From positions 124,001-188,000 of the forward strand of contig JADDMT010000043.1 of the NCBI GenBank assembly GCA_021401465.1: a stretch of DNA of 64,000 nt, written 5' to 3'. Below the pieces are notes generated by a model. The model searched no databases and was not told where the DNA came from. It saw only the letters and a program-made list of their open reading frames with translations. The stretch's first letter is position 1. Every line of letters begins with the position of its first letter. A program made the translations under genes and the position numbers. The DNA is from Teratosphaeria epicoccoides. Lineage: Eukaryota > Ascomycota > Dothideomycetes > Mycosphaerellales > Teratosphaeriaceae. Below are positions 1-12,250 of the stretch, piece after piece.

Positions 1-523
1 GTCGCTCGTAGTAGGTACTTCTGCTAGCTAGTTACTTAGGCTAGCTTCGCCGTCATAGGCGCTTAGGATGGCGCTTACTACGCGTTAGTTGCAAGTTCGT
101 AGTACTCTAGACATATTGTAGTATTCTCTGCTAGACTGCAAAGCAGGGGGGAGAAAGCAGAACTAATATAGATGTATATGCTATATGATATGAAAATATC
201 TCGTAGTATAACAGAGTAATCCGACCTTTTAGTAGGTACAAGACAGCGCTGCTTTCTGCTTATTGCAGAGGTAGTTCTAAGGGTGCTTATAACCCCTGAC
301 GCTCCTTAATTAGGGAAAACATGTCTGAGCCTAGCCTCGCAGGGGTACTGTAGGAAGAGCGACGTAGGAGCGTCCTACGTCGACAACTAATCCTACTTAG
401 ACGACATATAAGCTAACGTATGTACGAAGGACCCCCTTGCTATGTATAGCAGGGTCACTACATGCCAAGGGCGGGCATCGGAACCTATGCGGCTCTAATG
501 GCCCCCTAGTACTAACCGTATTA
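1..523 (-). mobile_element. Gypsy-B copy 1, 5' end only (LTR plus leader), cut by the window edge
   Basis: The 5' LTR lies at 164-523 on the minus strand, and 1-163 is the leader that follows it. The segment matches, with RIP-type differences, the LTR and leader at 29,599-29,944 and the reverse complement of 62,242-62,601 with its downstream leader. LTR ends read TA...TA, as expected for TG...CA after RIP. The gag-pol body lies beyond the left edge, so the TSD cannot be tested; the outer flank begins AGAGC at 524. Confidence 0.8.
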
Positions 524-1417
524 AGAGCAGACGTATCTAAGACTTAGCTTGACCTTACTTCTGTAAAAGAAGAGACATATGAGGATTTAGGGGGGTAGTA
601 AGGTAGCAGGAGATCCCGGAGAAGGTCCTTGCCCTTTGCTAAAGGAATAAAGGAAAGGTAGAAGCTAGGGAGAGTCGCGAGGTTTGTGACTCTCTCCTGA
701 CCCTCTCTAGCTATAGTAATTAAGACTTTGATACCTTACTTCTCTAGATCCTAGCCTTCCTGCCCTAACTCATTATAATAACTATACATACTACGGAACA
801 TTTACCTGTTCCCTCTACCTATGACTATAGCTTAAGGTCTCTATAGTACAAAGGTAGGCGTAGGATACGTTCCTCTGTTAATAGTAAAGAAAGTAAGGTT
901 AATTAAGGCAAGCTCTGCCGCAAAGCTAGTCCGACTATTAGCTAATGACAACAAGATCTACTTTAGTTAAGGCCTTCTATAACAAAGCTATGTAGTAGAC
1001 GTAGATGTAGTAGGAAGTGTCTACTGCTTTTAACATAGTCACGTGTGCCTAGAGAAGTAGGTAATGTAGTAGCCCTTTACCTTATTACTTGTTCCTAGTA
1101 TAGCTACATATAAGGCAAGAGATATATACCTAAGTCTATACGTAAATCATGATTAAACATAGCTATCTTGCTTAGTCCTTAATCTTATAGATCGATAGGT
1201 AAGGAATCTGATGTAGCGAGAATCTATGCCTAGTAGTAGGTAGAGGGGTACAATGTTAGCTATAGTAGGCATAAGGGCAAGTAGATAGGTAATAAACACG
1301 CGTTATCCTAGGAGTCCTCCGCCTATAGTACATTCGCGATCTTATTAATTAGACCTTTACTTTTAATGTTTACTAAAGAAAAAACTATATACCTATGTCA
1401 CGAGTTTTTAGAAGTCA
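524..1417. other. AT-rich RIP-degraded relic, unidentified
   Basis: This stretch lies between the Gypsy-B LTR and the TSD of Gypsy-A copy 1. It is dense in stops in every frame and TA-rich. Its continuation lies beyond the Gypsy-A insertion at 8,621, because the TTTAT duplication joins the two. I recognise no domain on either strand; it is most likely an older transposon remnant. Confidence 0.5.
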
Positions 1418-1422
1418 TTTAT

Positions 1423-1627
1423 TAATATAGTATGTAACTAGTAATTAATACGTAGGTATGTAGTAGCGTATAGAGCCTCTATCTCTAATTATAGAGTAAG
1501 ATCCGAAACTAATTACTGCCTTTGTTCTATTATAAAGCATAGCGCATAATATGCGCCTATATACGTCACGTGTAGCTTAGCTTACTAGTCTAGCTGCCTA
1601 AGCCTATAGGCTAGTTGTCTAGTATCA
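1423..1627 (-). repeat. 3' LTR of Gypsy-A copy 1
   Basis: This is near-identical to 8,411-8,615 and to the reverse complement of 29,945-30,152 and 35,974-36,181. The outer end preserves the terminal CA, seen as TGATACTAG on the minus strand, while the other end has become TA. It is preceded on the minus strand by a purine-rich tract (1,628-1,645) that fits a polypurine primer. Confidence 0.88.
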
Positions 1628-1990
1628 TTTGCCCCCTTCTCCTATAAGGGTCATCTTGACACTTAGACAGCTCCCTTCTTGCACTAAGCAAGATCAGATC
1701 CCTTATAGTCTACCCTGTAAGTAGCTAGTCCCTTCTAGAACTTCCTTCTACGCTAGGGCAGCCCCGTGAATCATGCTAGAATCATGACTTGTATGTCATG
1801 ACTCTTTGTTACTACATAAGGCATGCCGCAAACACGCTCGTTAGTTCTAATTAGCTCTAGCGTTAGTTGCTTGTAGTAACAAGGAGTTTATAGCTACAGG
1901 AAGCTTCTATAGCGTAAACAGTATACAGGTATAAAGTCCGCTTTTTGCATGCAGTAATCCTGACTTTCTTTATCACATTAACTTCTAAAC

Positions 1991-3068
1991 ATGCCTCCTA
2001 AATGTTCTAAGATCGCTGCTAGCGCCGCGCTAGCTACTCCTACGAAGTTAATAGGCGCTTAGCCTGCTTAGTTTACGCCCTCCTAACGCTACGGCTATAG
2101 TAAGGAGCCGCTTATCGACAACTACAAGTACTACGCGTAGTACATTAGCCTTAATAGTAAGTGTCGCTTGCTCTAAACATACGTGGCATGTCGTTAACTT
2201 AGTTCTAGAGTATAGGCTATATACAGCATGCTTTAAGTTAGGATAGTAGAAGCGCTTTAAGTAGTATGTACCTTTGTCTACCCTAGACATATACTTCTCT
2301 AGCTTAGCGTAACTACTAACTATGCTTGTAGCTATAGTAAGAGTAACTATATGTGTACGCCTATAAACTAGGCTATAGCGGCTAAGTATAACGTCGTGCT
2401 CTACGCCCGCGCTAAGGCCAAGCGTATTAGGTGCGACTCCTTACTACTAATAAGGACTACGCTATAGCCTAGCAGGCATACCTAGACGCTGCCGCAAACT
2501 AGTGCCTACTACTTAAGGTATGTTCCTCGCCTACTTGTTGTATACCTTAGTTATAAGTTTTAGGTACTAACTGCCTATAGAGGCTATAGCGTAATCGCGA
2601 CTCTGTACCTAAGCGCTTCCTTGCTATCGCGGCTAAGGCTAAGCGCGCTACTAGCGTCGCACAAGTAGGTAGTAGTAGCTAAGCTGTTACCGCTACTAAG
2701 TAGAACACGTAGGCCTTAGTAGGCCTCTTTAAGCTTAGTCGCGCTATAAGTCCCCTAGCTTGTTGTTTGCTTGTTACATGCTAACCTGCTAATAGTTCCT
2801 TGATAGCCGCGTGCCTTACGCGGACCTTACTTGTGCTAATGCTGCTATGAGTAGGCTCTAGGGCCGCCTTAATGACAAGATAGAGGTAACTATATCCTGT
2901 AAATGCTCCTTGTTAGATTGTTGCCTACTAACCCCTTGCTAGGAGTGTGAGGGCCTTATAGACCTCCTAGGTCGTTACCCTGACAATGATGAGGACATAG
3001 AGGCAGAAGATGATACGAACATAGTAGTAGAGGATAATGCGGACATAGTAGTAGAGGATAAGGAGTAG
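1991..3068 (+). pseudogene. Antisense accessory ORF of Gypsy-A copy 1 (spliced, acidic tail)
   Basis: This frame runs opposite to gag-pol, between the chromodomain end and the 3' LTR. It starts ATG CCT CCT AAA (MPPK) and ends in a highly acidic tail (DNDEDIEAEDDTNIVV, about 3,000-3,050) before TAG at 3,066-3,068. A probable intron occupies 2,518-2,563: GTATGT donor, TTTTAG acceptor, 46 bp. A second acceptor near 2,813 is preceded by a TGCTAAC branch motif. Changing RIP stops back in thought gives a mostly open, basic, Ala/Ser/Lys-rich middle. The same ORF, with the same 46-bp intron, is in copy 2 (34,558-35,611, minus), so it belongs to the element and is not a chance frame. I do not recognise the protein family. 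Exon borders other than the first intron are uncertain. Confidence 0.6.
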
Positions 3069-3189
3069 CCCTAATTTAGGCACTCTTAGGGGGTAGGCAG
3101 CTCTAGCTGCAAGCATGCTTGGCTTTTGCGCCCTACCTAGGGCTAAAATATAGGTAGCCCGTAATGCCATTTTCCCCCTTAGGCTTACT

Positions 3190-6100
3190 TTTTCCCTTTT
3201 CCTCTGCCTAATCTCTTCTTGCCCCTCTCTTATACTAGGTATGCTTCGATTAGGTCCTTCGTACCCTTGTAGTCGGCTTCGCTAACCTAGATATTATAAT
3301 CCTCTAGCTAATCCTTCTACTACACTAGGTATTAGCGTATACCGCTATGTACCCTTATACCCTTAATAGCCTTAACCTCATACTCGCTATCCTCTTTAGT
3401 AAGAGGCATAGGATAAGTAGGCTCTTTGCCTGCTCGGCTATTCTAAGGCTCTAGTAGTAAGACATAGAAAACATTATAAATCTAGTACTAGGAAGGTAGT
3501 ACTAGGTAATAAGCCTGATTGCTAATTACGTCAAGTACACGAAATAGTCTGACAAATGAGGCTGCTATCTTCTTCTTTAGTACTAGTAGTCGCAAGTTCT
3601 TAGTTAACAATAACACTATATTACCTACAGAATATGCTTAGCACTTATGCCGCATGTCATGATACTCTACCCGCTAGTTTACTATCTGTCGCTAATTCTC
3701 TTTAAGCCTTTTAGTTACTACATCGCGTAACTAATGCGCGCGCTCTATGGCAGCTAGTACCCTCCCTTTAGCAGACTCGTCCTAAGGCGCTAATGTCAAG
3801 GAAGGCTAGAATCCTAATACTACCTAGAAAAGGCAACATGCTAGTAGTAGCATTATCGTATGCGTTACTCGCATATTCGGCTTATAGTAATAACTCGGCC
3901 TAGTCATTTTGTTCCTTATTATAGTAGTAACAGAGGTACTATTCTAGGGTCTAGTTTACCCGCTTAGTCTAGCTGTTAGTTTGCGGATAGAAGGCTATAC
4001 TAAGCTTATACTTTAGTTATGCTTTACATACAAAGTTACTCTAGTATTAGCTAATGAAGACACTGCTACAATCTAAGAGTGCTCCTTCTAGCATGCTAAA
4101 ACGCTATACGACCTTACGTACTAGGATGTTTGCTAGCTCTATGCTAGTACATGTCTTGTTAGTTAGGACAAAGATTACTATCTTAGAGAACCTGTCGACA
4201 ATTACTAGGATGGCATCATACACGTAACTAAAGAGCTTGCTAATACGGTTAATACTAGGGGGCTATTAGAGCCGCAAGGGCTCTAATGCCTACCCTTAGC
4301 ATGTAGTGACCCTACTATACATAGTAAGGGGGTCCTTTATACATACGTTAGCTTGTATGTCATCTAAGTAGGATTAATGCCTGACGTAGGATACACCTAT
4401 GTCACTAACCCTACAGTACCCCTATAGGGGCTTCCTGACCCCACGGTACTCCTGCGGGGTTAGGCTTAGACATGCTTTCCCTAATCAAGGGGCGTTAGGG
4501 GTTATAAGTACCTCTAGTACTACCTCTATAATAAGCAGAAAGTAGCACTATCTTGTACCTATTTAAAAGGTCGGATTACTCTGTCATATCACGAGATATT
4601 TTTATATTATATATTATATACATCTATATTACTTGCTTAGAGGCAGGTCTATAATGAAGTCTATAGTAATTTCTTGCTACAGCCTATTAGGCAGGGGCAA
4701 AGCATACGCCTTACTATACCTGTAATAGCGCCTACTCTTTATTATCTAGCATATGTAGTAGGTTCGGACGTATTTGCTAACCTCCTTTGTAATATCCGGC
4801 TACTAGTACTTCCTCGATAGTAAGGCAAGAGTATAGTCTCTCCTAAAGTGCCTAGCTAACAGATTGTTATAGTGCAAGCGTAGTAGCTACGCCTTTAATA
4901 CTTCATTATGTAGGACCTAAATGTAATTGCCCTTATACTAGACGCTATACTTGTACTCCTAGTCCTCGCTAGTGCTTTCAGGTTACTCTAAGGCTAATTA
5001 TAGCCTGCGAAGCAAGGTATCTACGTTCTCTGAAACGTCCTTTACTAGGGATTCCTCCTAGGTTACTACCTTACAGATAAAGGCTAGCAGGGTTACTATA
5101 GGTTAGTACTCTCTAGGTCAGAGTAGGAGCCCTATACTCTTTGCCTACTTTACGCATATAGCCTAGATGTAAGTAACAATCAGGTTATTAGCTTGTTCTT
5201 CCTCCTAGCCCTAGAACGACAATTTATTCCTTAGGGTTAGGAGGAGCGTGTTTGCCGCCTATGTAGTTAGTGCGTAGTCTGCGTAATAAGAAGGCCTATC
5301 GGCTAGGTTGTTAGTTCCTTTAGTATGCTTAATAGCAAAATCGAACCTTAATAGATACATAGCCTACTAAGCTTAGCAGCTATTTAGCTGCTTAACGCCC
5401 ATGAATCCACGAAGGTTGTTATAGTTAGAGAGTACGCGAATAGTCTGTAGCGTACCTTTAATGTAGTAGCGCTACGTCTTAAAGCATTCCACAATTGCTA
5501 ATAGCTCTTAGTTATAGGTCTTATAGTTCCGCTCTACTAGAGTAAGCTTCTAAGAGTAGAATGTAATAGGGTACTAGCAAGTAGTTTCCTTGCCTGTAAC
5601 AAGCTAGGAGAGAATGCCCCCTAAGGCAAATCTAGAGGCGTCTGTTTCTATCTTAATAAGAAGCTTAGGATTATAATGCTAGAGGATTAGAGTACTAGTA
5701 AAGGCTAATATGAGCATGCGGAAAGCAGCCTCTTTAGCATCTCCCTATAGGAACTAGCTACCCTTTCCTTTAGCTATAGCAGTAAGCAGGGCGGCTATCT
5801 TAGAGTAGTTCTTAATGAACCTCTAGTAGAAGTTAGCAAAGCTAAGAAAGCTCTAAACTTCCTTTAGAGTCTTAGGTACAGGCTACTCCTTTACTACGCT
5901 AGGCTTGCTCTTATCTATTAACATGCCTAAGCTGTTAATGACGAAGTCTAGGAACTCTAGCTAGTAAGTATAAAACTCGCACTTCTTTTAGCTAGTATAT
6001 AGAGCGTATTTTTGCAGCTATTCTAATACTAGGCGTAGGTGCCGAGTATGCTCCTTGCGTAAGTCGCTATAGATCAAGATATCGTCTAAGTATACTACGT

Positions 6101-7290
6101 AACAAACATCCATGAGGCTAGCAAGAGCTTAGTTAATGTACGCTTAAAAGGTCGCTAGAGCGTTAGTTAACCTAAAAGGCATTACTAGATACTTAAAGTA
6201 ACTATAGCGTATGCGAAACGTAGTCTTCTAGCAGTTATCTTCCTTGATTAGGATCCTATAATATGCGTCCTTTAAGTCTAACTTAGAGAACCATGCTACG
6301 CGCCTAAGCCGCGCAAGCGTCTTATTAATAAGCGGCAAGAGGCATCGATCCTTAATCGAAATCTCATTTAGCCTATAGTAATCTATACATAGTCGCATAG
6401 TACTGTCCTTCTTTAGTATAAACAGGATAGGAGTACCTGCCTCGCTAGTACTACGCCGGATCTAACTATACTAAAGGGCCTAATCGAGATATTCCTAAAG
6501 TAGCTTAAGCTCTACTCCTAACAAATTATACAGAGGGCAAAAAGGCGGCTTCTTGCTATCATGTAACGTAATAGCATGCTCTGCGCTATTAATGCGCCTT
6601 AGCTTAGTCACGTCCTTCTTGTTAGTAAACATGTCGGCAAAGTCCTTGACCTTATCAGGAAGAGGTTTCAGCCCTGCTGTTTTACTAGTAGTAACTACGA
6701 ACACCTGAGATTTAGTTTTTAATAACTAATAGAAACGCCTAGCTTTAAGCACGCGTACTGTAGAGGGTACGCTGCTATAGCGCCACTTATCCGTGCTACT
6801 ACACATAATAATAGCCTGCTAGCGCCTCTAGGGCTACCCTAGCAAGACTAGCGCTCTAGGCATATCTAATGCGTAGAATATACTCTGCGTATGCTTCTCG
6901 TATCCTGTACTATCTACTAGCTAGATCTTTAGCTAATACGTACTAGAATAATAGCCTCTCTTCCCCTAGAATGAATTCATAGTAGGAAGAGGCACGCTTA
7001 CAACTTAGTTAAGCCTATGCTATAAGACGTAAGCTTAAGACATGACGTTAATATCTACGCGATTATTAAGTAGCATGTCTGTCTTAACTTCGTCTCCTTC
7101 TACGACAACAACAGCGCTATTTAGGCGCTTTGTAGGTACTAGGGCTACGTCTAGTCCTATAGCATCTTCGCTTCTACTTAAGGCTATAGAAGGGCTCCTC
7201 GACTAGTAACTAGCCCTTGCCTAACGTACTGCTACTATCCTCTTATGTAGTAAGCAGGCTCGGACATAGCGTCAAGCCTTAGTTAGCTGC
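3190..7290 (-). pseudogene. pol: Gypsy-A copy 1 pol (protease, RT, RNase H, integrase, chromodomain)
   Basis: Read on the minus strand, an RT amino-terminal block at 6,495-6,704 ends in PLYNLLGVELKLL, which corresponds to the PLYxLSxxELxxL motif of Ty3/Gypsy RT. The YLDD catalytic motif falls near 6,070-6,100. RNase H covers roughly 5,000-5,900. Integrase runs about 3,950-4,950 and is broken by the solo LTR. A chromodomain with the YEVK start lies near 3,220-3,400, with its tryptophan codons turned into TAG. This is a chromovirus Pol polyprotein that would copy and integrate the element. The numerous in-frame TAG and TAA codons make it non-functional. Confidence 0.85.
4241..4631 (+). repeat. 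Solo LTR of Gypsy-B nested in Gypsy-A integrase
   Basis: This is a 391-bp LTR in the same orientation as the LTR at 62,242-62,601. Direct repeats CTTGC at 4,236-4,240 and 4,632-4,636 flank it. Removing one repeat and the LTR restores the continuous integrase sequence seen in Gypsy-A copy 2 near 33,360-33,400. It is longer than the 360-bp copies because a short segment containing CCTATAGGGG is duplicated. It probably formed by LTR-LTR recombination after a full insertion. Confidence 0.93.
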
Positions 7291-7299
7291 ACTATTTCT

Positions 7300-8366
7300 A
7301 CCTTGCGGGTAGAAGCTGTTGCCTCCCTCTTTAGTACATGATAGTCCCGCGCCTAATAGCCGGGTTTACTACAGTTTTAGTAGTTGTCATTCTTATCGGC
7401 TACCCTGCTACTACTCTAAGCTAGCAGTGCTAACCTTCGAGAATCTCTACTAGGCTTCTTACTGTTACCCCTATTAGGCTTCTTTAGGTCCCGTTAGTTT
7501 TAATGCTTGCTAGTAGTATGCTTATGTAGAGCACATAAGCCTCTTACTCCTAACTGCTTAATCTAAGTCGCTAGGGAGATTACTTCGTCCCTAGTCTTAG
7601 GTGCCTAGTAGTATACTATGATAGCCTTGCTTAAGGCATCTCGCAGCTTCACGAGTAGGTACTACATACGCTACGCTAGAGTATATAGTTCTACCTACTC
7701 TTCTAGCGTAGCTAAATATGCTGTAAACAAGGAGGCGCTTTACTTCTCGCCCTGCTTAGTAGTCTCGTACTACTAGGCTACAGTTAGCCCGTAATTAGCA
7801 GGATCCTCGACTACATCTACTATCTCCTAGCAGAACATCTCCTATGTATATTCCGTCGCCAAGTTATCTACCTTATGCCTATTATGCTAGGTGTCTAACA
7901 TGTCCCCTTTAAGGAACATGCTAGTGTATATAATCCTCGCATGCGTACTACTATAGGCCGTGCCTAATAACGCGAATACCTTCTCTAAGTAGCGGATTAA
8001 CGTCCTTGCTTCTTTTAGTGTCTTCCCTGAGAACTTAGGGGGTAGTTTAAGGCGTAGTCTGCCTAAGTTACGTATAGTTTAGGCTAGTAAGTCGATTAAT
8101 TATGTTAACGTTACTAACTCTACCTCTAATTACTAGAAGCCGGCTACCTGCATACGCTTACGCTACGCTACGTTAGCTCCTAGATTATATAGGCGTTATG
8201 CTTTTACTAGCTCCGCCTGTTCTTTCTCTAGGCGAGCTATCTCTTTGTCTTTAATTACCTCTACGACACTACGGGCGTCCTCTCCTTCTTCGAGCTAGCT
8301 ATCGCGTTAATGCTAGATACGAGTAGGCATGTAGCCTACTTGGCTAGGAGTAGGAATACTAGTCAT
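7300..8366 (-). pseudogene. gag: Gypsy-A copy 1 gag
   Basis: The start codon is at 8,366 on the minus strand (MTSIP), matching the start at 30,197 in copy 2 (MTGIP). A charged coiled-coil segment follows, then a capsid-like region. A CCHC zinc knuckle near 7,350-7,400 reads CYNC...DC, with the histidine position mutated. Gag would package the element RNA. Many RIP stops interrupt it. Confidence 0.78.
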
Positions 8367-8410
8367 TATAAGTACTCTATAGGCTACAACTAGGGTAGAG
8401 TAATTAGAAT

Positions 8411-8615
8411 TAATATAGTATGTAACTAGTAATCGATACGTAGGTATGTAGTAGCGTAAAGAGCCTCTATCTCTAATTACAGAGTAAGGTCCGAAACTAG
8501 TTACTACCTTTGTTTCTTTACAAAGTATAGCGCATAATATGCGCCTGTCTATGTCACGTATAGCTTAGCTTACTAGTCTGGCCGCCTGAGCCTATAGGCT
8601 AGTCGTCTAGTAGCA
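8411..8615 (-). repeat. 5' LTR of Gypsy-A copy 1
   Basis: This is a 205-bp LTR paired with 1,423-1,627. The right outer flank TTTAT (8,616-8,620) duplicates the left flank. Most differences from its partner are C/T or G/A, in keeping with RIP. Confidence 0.9.
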
Positions 8616-8620
8616 TTTAT

Positions 8621-9639
8621 AGAACTAATCATATGCTCTAACTATTAGGGTTAAGACTTTGTAATAGTATGTCTTTAGCATGTATACTCTCTAAGAATAA
8701 TCGCTAACTATTTCTAGGCTAACGTTAATTTGACGAGTACGCGTTAAGCAAGCTATGTTAATAGCTTAGGTCCCTTACGGCTATTAATGACGACTTTAAG
8801 ACGCGTGAGATCTAGAAGAACATTGTTTGTCCCTTTTACGCGCTAGTAGCTAAGGCCCCTGTACCTCCGCGCTGCTTATAGAAGCTCCCTGCTTCTAAGC
8901 TAGTTAAGAAGACTAGGCTATGTTAAATTAGGCAGTCACATGCTAGTAGGAGAAAGGACCCGCCTAGGCTATAAGGAGCCTTAGGTAGCACCTAAGTCAT
9001 GCGTGGCCTTAGGCAGCAACTAAGACTAGTTAGGTAACCCCTATAATCTTGGCGGAGGTAAACATTCTTCTTACCTCTAACTAGGAAAAGATGTAATACT
9101 TAACACACATAATATGTAATACTAGTACCTAATTAGCACCTCTTTAGTTGCTACTTCTAAGCGCGATTTAACCGTTCGTTTTAACAGGTTATAAGCCTAG
9201 GTTCTACCTGTAGCTAGAAGAGCCGAGCTAGACTAGAAGGGTGTACTTAATCTACTAACTGATTAAGGGTAGACTAGAGGCCGCTACCGCACTACATTAG
9301 GAGACTAGAGCATAGCTCTAAAGATACAGATAAGTCATGAAAGTGCCTAGTAGCTATTAGCTAAGAATAGAGTTAGTAGTAACCTCTAGAGAGAGAAACT
9401 ACATACCTACATTATCTACGAAATTACACTTTCTAACAACCTACTAGCTATACTAAAAATAGAGTCCTAAACTAACTCGAAGATACAACTAGTCAATACA
9501 CTAACTTGGCTAAACTACTACTACTAGTTTCCTGCCTTAAGAAGGTTCCTAATTACGAAGGATGTAACATAGATCATTAACCTAAGCCTCCTACTAACTA
9601 AGAATTCTAAGGTAGGCTCATAGGTAGTCATTAGTAATC
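8621..9639. other. AT-rich relic between Gypsy-A and the Copia gag
   Basis: This is the right-hand continuation of the sequence interrupted at 1,417. It is stop-rich in all frames. Part of it (perhaps from about 9,180, where GGTTATAAGCC loosely resembles a primer-binding site) may be the 5' leader or LTR of the downstream Copia element, but I could not find a matching 3' LTR. No gene is supported. Confidence 0.4.
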
Positions 9640-9929
9640 CTCCGGATCTATACCTATATCTAGCTAAGGGGGTAGCTAGACTAAGTGTAAAAGAGAAGGC
9701 TACTAAAACGACTAGAAGTAAATTAGCAACTAGGCGCTATTAGAGGACTAGTTAGGTTCCGCTTGATAAAACTTACCTGGAGTATATCAAGGTAGACGCT
9801 AGTGTCTAGTACTACATTAATCGATGTATCTCTAAAGATGACAGGAGATACATACTACCCTGTACCTTAGTAGTAAAAGCCTAGGAACAACTACACTCTA
9901 AATACACAAAGAAACTTTAGTATAATGCG

Positions 9930-10330
9930 AGAGATTCTTAGGAGAGATACTACACCTTCATAATAGATGATAGCATGTTAGTCTAAGAGAGGTAGACTAA
10001 GTTACGACTAATGGCTAATAAGATTCTTAGTAATGTCAAACCTAATTTGGCTAAGATGTACACTAATAAGGAAGTAATCTAACGACTGCTTTTAGCTTTG
10101 CCCTAGTTTTAACCCTGCCTAACTAGTAATTAACTTAACCTACAAGACTAATCCAAATGAAATCATAGGGATCCTACTAGAAGAAGAAGCGCATCATAAT
10201 AGCACAGAATTAGCACTTGCCGCCTAACAAGGCCAAGGTAGAAACTACCTTCTCTGCAACAAGTTAGGGCATTTTATTAGGGATTGCCTGTTACTAGACG
10301 TAGCTAGGAGAGCGTGAACAACAGGCTAGC
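9930..10330 (+). pseudogene. gag: Copia gag, carboxy-terminal part
   Basis: A Copia-type gag segment, reading L-C-P-S-F-N-P-A followed by NEIIGILLEEE, spans about 10,080-10,190. A CCHC knuckle near 10,245-10,295 reads YLLCNKLGHFIRDC; its first cysteine codon has become TAC (C to Y), a RIP-type change. Upstream frames are broken by TAG and TAA. Confidence 0.7.
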
Positions 10331-10999
10331 CAGGAAGCTGAGGAGAACTAGTCTGCCTTAGCGTTACACAAGCTCTAAGGAGAAGGTTTGCAGGCTAGAG
10401 AAGAAACTAAAGGAGCTTAAGCTTACTAGTAGAAAGCACTAGTTAAGAGGAAAATCAGACAGAAAACTAAAGAAGTCGAAGCTAATTACAGGAAAGAAGA
10501 GTCCTAGTTGTAAATAAAAGGCCTACTTAGCTTACACTAAAGACTCCTTATCATGCTTAAGTGACGACAAAACTACTAAGTCTGCATCCTAGTTAGACAA
10601 TAGGGATAAGGAATATAGTGAACTAGCGGAATAGGCAGCTAAGGCTAGAAACAAATTGTCTTAAGGTGCAGTCCTCCTTAACTTAGGCGCATCAAACCAT
10701 ATGTCTGATAACAAGGATCTCTTTAGGTCCCTAATACTAGCTAGCACCCGAAGGATCAAGGTAGGTAGAGGAATTATCGAGAGCTAATCTATAGGGGAAA
10801 TAGTTGTCAGAGATTAACTAGGATTAGAGTTAGTACTTTAGGCACTTTTTGTTCTAAAGCTTAGAGTTATACTAGTTTCAGGACAAAAGTTAGTAACAAA
10901 GTTTGACCTTTTTAGATTAATAGGACAGAGCGCATTCTTTATAGTTAACTCTTAGATAGATTTAGCACTAGAATATCGCGCCTCTTAAGGCATATACTA

Positions 11000-12250
11000 G
11001 CTTGACAGAGTCTACAAGCAGCTATGCCTATGCTAGTCATCTACTAATATCCCTGAATTACTGCTAGCGTTATTAGCGCTTAATAGAACTAATGTAAGAT
11101 GCGACACTAGAGAACCCCTAGATGCTGACAAAGAAGCGCAGGAGTACGAGCTATAGTATAGGAGACTCTTACATTACAGTCCTAATAAGCTAAAGACCCT
11201 GCATAAGGTCACAACCCTGAAGAATCCGATCTAAGTAGTAAAGGGACATTAGTGCGTAGTCTACGTAACATTAAACATATAGCGGATCTATAGAAAGGAA
11301 GCTAACTATAAAAAGGGTATCCTCGAGATAATTTTAGTTAACACCTGTAGTCCTCTCCTAGCCTCACGGCTTAGCTTCAAGTAGTTCCTAATTATTGTAG
11401 ACAATTGTAGCCGAAAGTCATAGGGCTACCTACTAAAAGCAAAGTTAGACATAGACTCTACTCTCAAAATCTAGAGGAAGAAGGTTAAACTGCAAACTAG
11501 CTTAAAACCTTAGTCAGGAAGATCCGACAACATAGGGGAAATCCTGAAGGTCTTTAAACGCTAGGAGAAAGAATTTAGGCTTAACCTAGAACCTACTAAG
11601 TCGTATAACTCCCTAATGAATAGAGTTGCAGAAAAACATATTTAAGACTATAAACGTGTAATGAGGGCCTAGCTGTCTATAGCAAATCTTCTAGTTAAAT
11701 TCTAGGTAGAATCCTTTGAGGCTACCCTTCATGTTAAGAACCGACTAGGAATAAGGATAGATAGTGTCCTTATGTCCCTAGAGGAGGCATAGACTAGTAT
11801 AATGCCCTTAGTAGACTACATCTAGGTATAGGGGCATAAGGTTATTACTTACGTAGAACCGAAGTTGCTTTTTAGGGGAACAAGACAAGACAAGCTAATA
11901 GACTACAGACAGGTAGGTATCTTCCTTAGATATGTAGAAAACACGACAAAGATGTTTAAGGTTTAGTTGCCTGATATGAAAGATGTCTGTTACTATAGGA
12001 CTATGCGATTCTTTAAGGATGTTAAGGGGGGTATAATATAGCATAGACTTTCTACAAAGCATGCCTCTAGTATAGTCCTAGCAAGGAACCTAAGGGGCAG
12101 ACTAAGAAAAGCAACTACTAACGAGGTCCTAATTAGGCGCTAGGCTACGCATGTAGAAATACTAGTTACGCTAATGACCTAGGACGTTAAGCGCTATGAC
12201 TTGTCTAGTAACAAACACAAGGATGAAGCTTAACTACAGTCTTAGCTTGA
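11000..12250 (+). pseudogene. Copia integrase
   Basis: Characteristic blocks of a Copia integrase are visible in one frame: IIVDNCSRKSQGYLL near 11,390-11,440, then a degenerate SDNxGE-type block near 11,520, and NRVAEKHIQDYKRVM near 11,620-11,665. Q and W positions are often TAG. The amino-terminal HHCC region was not clearly located. It is non-functional. Confidence 0.75.

Larger units (their letters stand above)
1423..8615 (-). mobile_element. Gypsy-A copy 1: full-length Ty3/Gypsy chromovirus, RIP-inactivated
   Basis: Two 205-bp LTRs (1,423-1,627 and 8,411-8,615) bound the element, and the 5-bp duplication TTTAT flanks it at 1,418-1,422 and 8,616-8,620. On the minus strand the order is 5' LTR, gag, protease, reverse transcriptase, RNase H, integrase, chromodomain, then an ORF on the opposite strand, then the 3' LTR. 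The integrase is split by a Gypsy-B solo LTR at 4,241-4,631. Without that insert the element is about 6.8 kb. Stops at former CAG and TGG codons show it cannot encode intact proteins. It shares high similarity throughout with copy 2 at 29,945-36,181. Confidence 0.92.

Noticed and set aside
524..1417. Possible hAT or Tc1-type transposase remnant
   Set aside because: No DDE or hATC-type motif could be read in any frame on either strand.
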